The notes under the pieces: generated by a model | What the model was told of the DNA's origin: nothing | The model's database searches: none | Seen by the model: only the letters and a program-made list of their open reading frames with translations | Translations under genes and position numbers: made by a program | In this document: piece by piece, positions 1-9,700 of the stretch | Numbering within the stretch: position 1 is the first letter of the stretch | Layout: each line of letters opens with the position of its first letter | Assembly (NCBI GenBank): GCA_003573635.1 | Contig: QUTJ01031212.1 | Location: 1-10,380 of the forward strand | DNA from: Goniomonas avonlea | Taxonomy: Eukaryota > Cryptophyceae > Goniomonadida > Goniomonadaceae | Reading direction: 5' to 3' | DNA: 10,380 nt

Positions 1-610
1 GAATGCAGCGCGAGTCGAAACTTCTCCAAGCTTCGACTCGTGAGGCACGAGTATATACGTTAACGAATAGCGTCACTCTAACTTCGATGATACAAACTCC
101 CGTAGCAACCAAGTAGCAACAGACGACACACGCACACAGCCATGTATTTCGACCATCACACGCAAACACCGCTCCCTTGTTTGTTCTTGATCCGCGGGCC
201 ACCACAGAACGAAGCGGACTGTCGTCCACAGTAACAACCACATCACCACTGCTGCTAAGCCAACACATCACCACTCCTGCTGCATCGACCATCGCGACGC
301 GCAACCACTGCAACCGCCTCCTCCTGAGGATGCAGCACTGTACCACCACGAAGACGACGATCACAGCACAAACCACCGCTAGAAGCAAACCCGCCACCCC
401 TCTTGCTGGCGGTATTACATGATACCAATCTTGGCATCATGACGATCACGCCACTACCAGAACCACAGCACCCATAATCACTACAGCAAAACCCGCCACC
501 ACTGCATCAGCCACAGAATGGCTGAAAAGAAGAGGGAGGGAAAGAAGACAGAGGGGCATGAAAACACGAGAGAGAGAAAAGAGGTGAGGCAACGATAACT
601 ACAACGATAC
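1..610 (-). other. Intron 14, 5' part (open at the window edge)
   Basis: No TPR-like exon is seen on the minus strand here and no convincing gene on the plus strand. Short open frames are low-complexity (Thr/Ser-rich or Arg-rich). The part next to the donor (505-590) is purine-rich on the plus strand, hence pyrimidine-rich in the transcript. It contains a 9-bp inverted repeat (11-19 with 32-40) and, at 104-138, a short repeat also present in intron 12. Confidence 0.6.
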
Positions 611-794
611 CTGGGCCTCAAGATACAAGCCCTCTGCCTTAATTGTGTCATCGCCCTTGGAATGCTCGAGCCAAGCGAGAGAGTTGAGGCAGGTGCCGTA
701 GTCAGCGTGGGACTCGCCGACAGTTGACTTGAGAAGGTCTCTGGCTTCGATATACAGAGGCTCGGCCTGCGAGAGCTTGCCAGCCAGGACATAC
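611..794 (-). CDS. Exon 14: last TPR exon in window
   Basis: 184 nt after acceptor CTCCAG. One base completes Met shared with exon 13, then YVLAGKLSQAEPLYIEARDL, HADYGTCLNSLAWLEHSKGD and KAEGLYLEAQ. Donor GTATCG, phase 0. Since KAEGLYLEAQ stops in mid helix B, at least one further exon must exist to the left of position 1. Confidence 0.88.
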
Positions 795-3700
795 CTGGAG
801 AACAGGTGAGTTTCACATGGATGCACTCCTCACTGTGAGGATGCAATCCGCGCACTCACACTCACAGGTAACAGTTACATGTTACCTCACACCAGAAACT
901 GACAAAGGGTGGAGAGGCTTTTGCGATTGTGATGTTGGTTAGTGCTGCTGCAGCAGCACTGAGATAGCCTCCGGCCAGGCCTTGAGAGAAGGTGCAAAAT
1001 GTATGGATACAGCTATTTTACCGTGATGGTTTGTGGTCTTTTCCATTCCAAGGAGACGATGGGGGACAACACCGCAGCCTGACGACACAATTTATATCGG
1101 GTTGGTATTAACTTGAGGAAAAGATTATTTGGACATTGCAGGAGGCTGGTGCTGGGCAGTCACAGTAGGGAAGGAGGCCAGCGGAAAGAACAAGTTACAG
1201 AGATGTTAGCCAGGCTATCATCAGACAAGCCGATCACTATCTGAGACATACTGTGTTACAGAAGAAGAAGAAAGGAATGCACATCAGAGTTAAATCTAGA
1301 GCGAGGGAATTTACTTACTGTGTGTCTCACAGGTTGTCAAAATATCGGATGGCACTTGCTTTTGGAATGGCATTCCACCTATGATCACTACATAATATGC
1401 ACTGACATGTTCGCCAAGTTGCGCAAGTGGCCCGGGAAGTTGGGGTGGGGTGCGTTGGAGGCCTTGCGCAGCGAGTTGATAACCTGTAACAGACCTGTAA
1501 GTCGTGGCTCTTATCAACACTCAATAGCTCTAGTGTCTTGGATCAGGGGAACTCACACCACATGCTCCACAGATCAGATTTTGTCCTCCACAATAGCTCG
1601 AAGAAATTGTATCATGTCATCTCACGCTCCCCCCAACTACAACTCAACCACACAGTACACTTTTAACAGACACATAGAAATGAAGGTGGGTGAGATTCTG
1701 TGGGAAAGTGTCAAACAAAACCAATTTTTGTGGGGGGTAACTCGGATTTATGTACGCTACAACTGCACATTTGCGCAAGGCAGGCTTTGCTTTTCTCCGT
1801 GCTGAAGTTGCGAAGTACATTGCAGCCTGTCTGACCAGCCAGAAAATCGCTGGGGGCAGGGTCTTGTTGAGAAAAGTTCCACAGCGGCCTGACACAGCTC
1901 CACAGCGGCCTGACACCCATGTGAGGTCTGCATTGATTTCGAGGGCCCTTTGCCGACCGATGAGGGCACTGGCCACCGTTACGTGATTGTGGCACAGGAT
2001 GCCTTCACTAGCTATGTGGAGCTTATTCCAGCACTCCGAGCCACTGCCCTTGAGGCCGCACACTTCTTTCATGGTATTTTTTGCATGTTATGATGCTCCG
2101 CACCATCCACTCGGCCATTGGGTTGGAGCCAGCTCGAATGCTGTACAGCAGAGCTGTTGAGCTCGACCGGTGCCTCTCAGAGACGGTTGTTCCACTATCT
2201 GAGCCAGCGGTGTCCTCTCCGGGGCATGCAGAATCTGTGTAATACATCCAGGATTTGATGGCTGTGCAGAAGGTTATCTTGGAGTCTCCAGCTCTTCACC
2301 AGGCGACAGTAAATAGCCAGCTTCTGGAAGGGAACCCCTCAGCCCCAACGGTTTTCCAGGTTGGTACTCTTGTTCTCGCTTCATATCCAGACCAGTCATC
2401 TCACAAGCTTCAACCGCGCTGGCTCACACATGTGGGCGCTTGTCCACCCTTAAGTCAACAAAAATATGTTGATCACCTCAAAGCTTATGTTTATGCTAGG
2501 GACTCAGCGGTCTTGGCTGCGGCCGCTGTGGATGCTGATGAATTTATTGTGCAAGTGAGCGAGGACGGGATTTCCCCTCAAATAATCCTGGAAAACTGAG
2601 AAAATCCTGGAATAATCCTGGAAAACATCCTTGAGAACTTTGAACTGCTCCCACATATCATCCTGCTCATTATAGGGCCAACAGACACAAAACTCGGAAT
2701 TTCGCCAGGTTGTACCGTGGTGATCGAGAATTGCTTCCTTAACCTCCACATTGTTGGGCAAAAAGAGGCCAGTGATTGGAGTTTAAGAACTTTGCTTACT
2801 CAATTTTCGCGCCACTGTGACATAGTACGGAGGGCTTTTGCCGGGCCATTCCTCCAGATCGGGTGCTGGCGGTGCACATTATTCTTCAGGACTGATAAAC
2901 CTGGGCCACAATACAGGTTATGGTGATTGTGCCGTCTACTTTGCAGGAGTGGACAGTGGCAGGGTTTGCGCGAGGTGCTGTGCCTAGAGCAGTCACAGTC
3001 AAACACAATGTGCCATCTGGTTGAGCCGTCGTCACAGAGCCTCCGTGTGAGGACCAGTGGGTAGTATGAGAGTGGACCCTGACCAGTATGACAATGGTCT
3101 GTGACAGAGACAGAGACATCATTGATGGTATCCAGTACAGTACAGATCATTGGTGACAACCTTTCAGTTTCAATGGATTGTCCTTCGCCATTGGTAGCCC
3201 CGACCCCGGACGCTGGAGCTGGCTTGGTGTGGTATTGAATTGCGGCTTCGCGCTTCCTGGCCTGTGTCTGCAGCCATGATGTGGCAGTCTGCAAGAGTGT
3301 GACTCTTGCTGTTGCAAAAACTGCACTGCCTTCAGCATTGGTGCCAAACTTCTGTGGTAATTGCTTCGGTGCTTGTGGCGACTAGGACGTTGAAGCCAAT
3401 GACATGTCATGGGATCCTGAGGCACTGGTTGCAGGCAACAGCAACAGCGGTGATACAAATTGAACAATGGAGCTTCCCGAATCAGGTTATGCTTGGATCT
3501 CTGGTGAGTAGTGCTCTGTCTGGCAGAATCATTTCATTGTACAGTGGGTGTCCAGCTTGTGTGTCTGGTGAAACAGAACCAGGTGCTTCAGCCAATCAGC
3601 CATCCAAATTTGTGCTCAATGGATGATCCCAGAAATGATACAGGCCACAGCACTGATTTGGTGTGCTTTGTACAAGTTGTCACACTGAAAGCTTGAACGG

Positions 3701-6700
3701 CCTGCAAAAAAAAAGCTATCACCTCAGTCACACTCCACAATCGCCTGTGCATCAAAACCTGGAGTTAGCTGGTCCCACCACGAGCGACACTGCTCACTAC
3801 TTATGTGTCAGTGTCACACTTTGGGAAAGTTTGCTTTGGTACTGTCTCGTGGGGTTGCTTGCTTTTTTGTAGGCACCTTCCACTTCACCACACACTTTAT
3901 CTCCCAAGTGTTTCCTATCCTGGCACAACCTATCCAGTTCGCAGGATTCGTATGAGACAAGCGACTGAAGCAACCAAGTGGCAACAGCAACACACGACAC
4001 ACACACTTACTCTCAATTTTTCCATCCAGGTGTGTGAGGGGGGGGGGGGGGGGACTCGAGGTGTGAGTGTGAATTCTATTCCCTCCCGCACTTGATTGAC
4101 ACATATAGGCCGACACGCACTTACTCCCAATTTGATCATCAACGGGCTGACCTGAAACTATTTGCAAGTTATCTGTGCAGTGCAACAATACAAGAACAGC
4201 AGCACACCTCAAGATACAGTGGCTCAGCCTTATTGTAGTCATGAATGGTTTCGTCGTACAAGATAGCAAGGTTGTTGACAGACGTCAAAGTGTGTGCATG
4301 CTCTTCGCCCAGTCCGCCCTTCAACAGCTCACAAGCCTACATCACATTACTGTCAGCCAAACCAAGTGGGTGAGACAGGAGGGACAGTAAGAGGCTGAGC
4401 GACAACAGCCTACATCACATTACTGTTAGTCAAACCAAGAGGGTGAGACAGGAGGGACAGTAAGAGGCTGAGCAACTGAGGGGGACGGTCACAAGATCAA
4501 GAGAGGTGGGCATGGGACAGTTGGCCCTCTCCACACCACTCATCCAGCAGAGCCATGTGCCGTGCCGAGTATCACTCCACATATCCATCCCCAGACACAC
4601 AGACATCCACATACACATACACATACGTGCATACATATACACACAGCATACACATCCACATCCACATACATGATACACATATGCATTCACAGGAGTGCAC
4701 GATGCATCACACCTGTTGGTACAGCGGCTCTGCTTTCTCCCCGTCACCCATGGCCTTATACAAATTAGCCTGCAGCACATGTTAACAACACAGCAAGAAC
4801 TTCACACTCACCTGCCACCCAACTGACACCTGGTGATGGCTGGTGATGGCCCTTGAGTGTGTTATTGTGGACCCCAGATTGGGACACCTGAAATTTTGGG
4901 ACACCAATAATAATAATTATATTTTCAGTGATACTGAGGTACACTTGGTTACAAGAAGTGCCTGGAAGAACAGGTCTCTTGAAATGTACTCTGCAGCAAG
5001 CCATTTCGGACTCAAAACCAAAAATAGAGACTCAAAAAGACTCAAAAATAGTTTTACACAGTTGTGAACCTCAAGTCTCAATGCTTGCATGATCTCTCTC
5101 CCTCTCTCAAGATAGCCGTGTCGGTTATGACCGTGGCCGAGGTGCCGGCCGCTTGGCTGCTTGTGATGTGGCCACAAGTTTTGGTTTGGGCGAACACGCG
5201 CGTTGTCAGGCGTATAAACCCACTCTGGCATAAAAGCGCAGACAGCGCCAGGTGTCTGAACAAACACGCACACACACACAACACACCGTCTGGCGAATAA
5301 ACACACGCACAGTGTCTGGCATATAAATGGTGTCTCAGCACGCACGCACACTTTCTGATCACAGAGAATAGTGCATTACTGATTGGTGTCCTGGGAAGTC
5401 ATGGGAGAGAGATGTCAAAAGTAGACACATCAGCATGCGAGTGCAGTGGAAAAAACTGAATCATTTCTACGCAGGAGAGGGAACAAAAGGTGTTGAAAGT
5501 AGATGTGAAGCCTATTGTCTTGGATGGGAAAAGCACTGGTGTTCCAGGGAGGAGCAGTTGGGGCGGCAATCATGAATGTCACCTACACTATGAGTTCAGA
5601 ACCATCTCAGGAAAAACATTCTAGAGCAACACCATACAATGCACCAGGGGGACCGCTGACATCCCAGTTCACACTGATACAGACTCCTTGAACTTGAAAT
5701 GGTCTTCGTGTGAAAAATCGTGATCCAGTTCCTCAAGTTGGCCCACAGTACTACAAGGCCTGTTCTCCATTGGGTGTGCAGAGCCAATGAGGCTTCATGT
5801 GTTCCAGACACAGTGCCATGACTGTGAGTAAGTGGGTAGAAAGATTCTCGCACTGGTGGATAGGTGGTTCAACACATTCAAGCAAACTCCAGAAGACTGC
5901 ACAAATGGTAGGCTTTCCATTTGCACTTCAGGATGTCTGATGCATGACACATGTCTGATATGCAAATGAGGGTTATCTTCCAGACTAATTACTGTCCCTT
6001 ACTCCCGGAAATACATCAGCAGGACCGATGGACTTACAAGGTTGTTGATTGCAGCAGCGTGCGCAGGGTGTCCCTCCCCAAGCTTCTCTTTCATCACGGT
6101 GCAGGCCTCCTGAAACAATGGCTCTGCCTTGGAGTAGTCCCCCATTGTCTTGTACAGGTTCGCGAGGTTGTTCACACATGCCGAGTATGCTGGGAGGCGG
6201 CTCTGCGACACGTCCAGGCCGGACTTGAGTGTGTTCAAGGCAGCGAAGTAGAAGGGTTCTGCCTTGAAATAGTCTCCAATGCCCTGCACTGGTGTCAAAG
6301 TGTGTGCTTTCGCACTCATTACCCTCATCACCAGCGGTGACTGAGCTCTGCACTCCTCTCTCTGCCGTTCTTTTTTATGAAAAGGTGCCCCCCAGGGAGG
6401 GGGAGGGGGGGGGGCTGCTCTCCTCCTCTCTCCCCCTTCCCTCCCCAACTGCTGCCTTGCTCACCCCCCCCCCCCTCACACACACACACAGCACCTTGTA
6501 CACATTGGCGAGGTTGTTCAGGGCAGCCCCGTAGTCAGGGTGCGAGACACCCAAGCGATTTTCGAGGATTTGAATCTCCTCCTCGTAAAAGCGAACCGCT
6601 TTCCCTTGCTCTCCCTTGGCTTTATACAGGTTGGCCTGACGAACGTTCTCAGAAATGCAACCTTGTTAAATCACTTGAAGGACTAGAATCATACTTCTCC

Positions 6701-9700
6701 TTAGCTTGGCCAGCCATATCATGTAAACAGAATATTGCGGCCGCTGACTATGAACAGACTTCAAGCGGGAGGGAGGGAGGTGCGGGGGTACCCCATCGTC
6801 TCAACAGTATCAAAAAAACAAATCCCCCACTTCATCCCTCGTTATCCCCCTTCTGTCTTCCATCAGACCCGCGTCGGACTTGTGTTCCAAAACCGCAACC
6901 CCCAGTCTCACGTTGCTAAGGTGGACTCACTCGCTTACCCTCCCGCTTTTTCTTTCTCCTGAGAGACCTCTCCCAACAGACAGAGAGGCAAGATATCCAC
7001 ATTATGCTGCTCTTGCAATAACTAAATTCAGATGACCAACTTCAAAAAAAATGATGTGGCGATTCATATATAATATGATGGTCCTTTGTCAACATTCAGA
7101 CAAGGATCTGATGTGAATGTTTGCAGAAACAGCATATTCAACACACCATGTTGTTGAGAGATGCCGCGTAGTCAGGGTGCTGCTTCCCGAGTGCCTTCCT
7201 GCGCACGCGTAGGGCCTCCAAAAACAGAGGCTCGGCTTTCTCCATCTGCCACACAATCTGGGTTGATAAACTGTAGAATCTCAGCTGATATTTGTGGTTA
7301 TGCTTACAAACATCGTAGAAAGATGCCAATTCATCCGTCGCAAAGCCACGCATCGGTTGAAGCAGTGCCGTTTTGGATCATGGAGGTTCGAGGCGCTTGG
7401 AAGAGGAGTTTGGACGAACTAGAGGGAGAGCGAGGGAAGAACAGGCCGCGACAGGATTTGGAGGACGAGAACAGACGAGAACAGGACGAGAACAAGGCGA
7501 GGGACGGATAGGAGGGGACATAGAGGCATCGCTGGCTCATGGCCCTGACCTTCCCAGTGGCTTGGTGGAGCCAAGCAAGGTTGTTCAACGAGGTAGCGTA
7601 ATCAGGGTGCAAAGCTCCGAGCTCTTTCTTCAAAATCTCCTTGGCCTGGGATGGGCAGCATGTGAGAGGACAGAGGAGAGCGGGAATGGAGAGCAGGGAT
7701 GGAGAAAGGGCCGAGGAGGAACCAACCATGCTCGTAATGCGTCTCCCGGCCTCTCCTCTGTGTGGGGAGTGGAGGAGACGAGACAAGGGACTGCAGGGGG
7801 GGAGACGAGACAAGGGAGGGGGAGTGGCGACGAGGAGACGAGACAAGGGGGGGGGGGGGGGGGCTCGTGCAGTCACGGTGCATTCACTGTTCAACACATA
7901 GCAAGATATGTATAGAGGGTCGGCTTCTGAGCACAGTCGAGTCACGTCAGCCGTGACGCGGGTGGAACTCACCTCATACAGAGGCTCGGCTTTTGAACAC
8001 AAGCCGAGCCTCTGCAGATGTTCGTATGCCGAGTTCGTTTGCCGAGCCTCTGCAGACGGAGATGCAAGTGGAGCTCACCTGTACATACAGAGGCTCGGCT
8101 TTCGCGTAGTCCTTCATAGCCAGGTACAACCCAGCCATGTTGTGAAGTGATGACGCGTACGACCTGCAAAAGGTTGATCCCGCTGAAAATCGAGGGCCCT
8201 CGAAAAGTTTCAGGTTTGGTCTTCCTGAGCCAGGGACCCCACGTGCACAGCAGTTGCCTGCTGCAAGTCCCTGACTCTGACATGTCATTGATCATGATTG
8301 ACCCGACGACCACAGCACTCGCAGGGCAGAACACGCAGACAGAACACACCAGAACGCACACGCACCAACCTCGTGTTCTGGGTGATTTGTGTTCGTGTTC
8401 AGAGTGCTTGATTGTTGCAGTGTTACTGAGGTGCTCTTGTGGAGGCTGTGTCGGGCCTGTTGCAGGCCTCCCTGTGTGTGTTGTCCTGTGTGTTCTGTCC
8501 TTTCTGTGCGTGTTATGTGATTCTGCCGTGTGTGTCAGCCATTCGCTCCAAGGTTGCGCACCTGTGACCCTCGCCGTACTGTTTCCTGCGAATCGCTAGA
8601 GCCTTGAGGTAATGTGGCTCAGCGCGTTTGTAATCACCCATGACCCAGTAGAGGTTGGCCTGGTCGAGTACATGAGCTTCTCACCTCTACTGTCGCGCAC
8701 CCTCACTCTCCCCTTCCTCCCTCCCTCGCTCTCTCCACTCTCTTCCTCTCTACGCCGTTCGCCCCCCCTCATCTCTCTTGTGGCTGTGTGTCAACATGGA
8801 GAGACCAGAGAAGAAGAGCTCTGATATCCACACAGGGAGAGGCGAGGCGAGAAAAGGAAAGAACAGGGCTGGGCGCATGAGAGTTTCGCCACTTCGCAAT
8901 CGGGACGCGAAACAAGTCAATGCAGACGCCGCACCAGGCTATTCAAACTCGTGGCGTAGTCGGCACTGTTCTCGCTCTGTGCACCGCGAAGACTCAACGC
9001 CAGTTTCAGCAGCGGCTCTGCCTTGGTGTACTCGTTCAATCTCTGATACAGACCTCCGAGGTTTGTGAGACAGCTGCGCCATAAAGTCAGAATATGTTTC
9101 CAAGGGAGACGCAAAGAGCCAACTCCCAAGACAGACAATGGCGTACGTGGAGTAATCAACGTGATTCTTCATGCTGAGTTCGTCCCAAGTATTGAGTGCC
9201 GCCTTGTACAGAGGTTCCGCATCTTTGTACTGCGCACGATTTGTAAGGTGAGCGAGAAAAAGTCATACTCATACCTTGCCCTTGGCTTCGTAAAGCGTGG
9301 CCAAAATATTCAGGGAGCGCGCATAGTCAGGGTCGGTAGGGCCGCAGGCAGCCTTCAGAATTTCTTTTGCTTCGTTCACGAGGGGCTCCGCAGCACTGTA
9401 CTCGCCAGCATGGTGCGCAAGAACAGCCAGGTTGTTCAAAATCTTGGCGTAATCTGGGGTTTCGTCGGAACGTTTTTTCTTCATGGTTGCTCGGGCCTCC
9501 TCATAGAACTTTTTGGCCTTTTCAAGGTGCCCTTTGCCATGGGACCTCTCAGCAATATAGCACAAAGACGGTGAGTCAACCTCGCATGAACCAAGCATCA
9601 ACTCTGCCAGCAAAGTAAACCATGCTTCCTCATCCTTGTCGCTTTCTCCGACCACTGCGTAATGGACATCCCCCTTGACCTTGTTCCCTTTCGCGAAGGT

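Larger units (their letters stand above)
1484..4207 (-). other. Intron 12 (2724 nt) filled with retroelement debris
   Basis: Lies between exon 12 (donor GTGTGC) and exon 13 (acceptor TTACAG). It holds a plus-strand integrase relic (1750-2599), a minus-strand chromodomain relic (2624-2761) and a possible minus-strand Gag zinc knuckle (3284-3325). The pieces 2762-3283 and 3326-4000 have open frames on both strands, but none that I recognise; they may be further decayed parts of the same elements. No long terminal repeats could be identified by eye. The intron is about twice as long as the next longest, which fits growth by insertion. Confidence 0.7.
7646..8078 (-). other. Intron 6 (433 nt) with exon-derived and purine/pyrimidine repeats
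   Basis: Donor GTGAGC, acceptor TCCCAG. The donor-proximal part carries sense and antisense copies of the AEPLY-coding end of exon 6. The acceptor-proximal part is C/T-rich in the transcript, with a G17 tract (plus strand 7847-7863) and three 16-bp repeats. The open frame that crosses this intron is a read-through of low-complexity sequence. Confidence 0.8.

Noticed and set aside
1320-1805. 161-codon plus-strand open frame
   Set aside because: It overlaps exon 13 in antisense and the start of the integrase relic in another frame. No family resemblance.
2800-3294. 164-codon minus-strand open frame as a Gag or protease gene
   Set aside because: I could not match it to a retroviral-type protease (no DTGA/DSGA motif) or Gag; the zinc knuckle nearby is in a different frame. 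Kept only as unassigned intron sequence.
4770-6037. A hidden exon in intron 10
   Set aside because: INNL|ANLYKAMGD already gives an unbroken repeat and no HPDYA/NNLA/AEPLY-like code is seen in any minus-strand frame there.
6377-6919. 180-codon plus-strand open frame, Pro/Ser-rich
   Set aside because: It runs antisense across exon 9 and the C tract of intron 9. No domain recognised.
7373-7915. 180-codon plus-strand open frame rich in Gly, Arg and Glu
   Set aside because: It is antisense to exon 7 and to purine-rich intron repeats; the composition is explained by GGAGACGAGACAAGGG-type repeats and the G17 tract.
7331-8002. 223-codon open frame on the minus strand taken as one gene
   Set aside because: It reads exon 7 (7550-7645) plus flanking introns. 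The parts outside the exon are low-complexity Pro/Ser/Leu translations of the repeat array and lack TPR character.
7979-8064. CRISPR-like or attachment-site array of the GCCGAGCCTCTG motif
   Set aside because: Copies are in mixed orientation with uneven spacing and derive from the AEPL codons of the neighbouring exon, in a eukaryotic intron.
8147-8599. 150-codon plus-strand open frame, Cys/Val-rich
   Set aside because: It is antisense to intron 5 and the ends of exons 5 and 6; the Cys/Val-rich part comes from GT-rich intron sequence.
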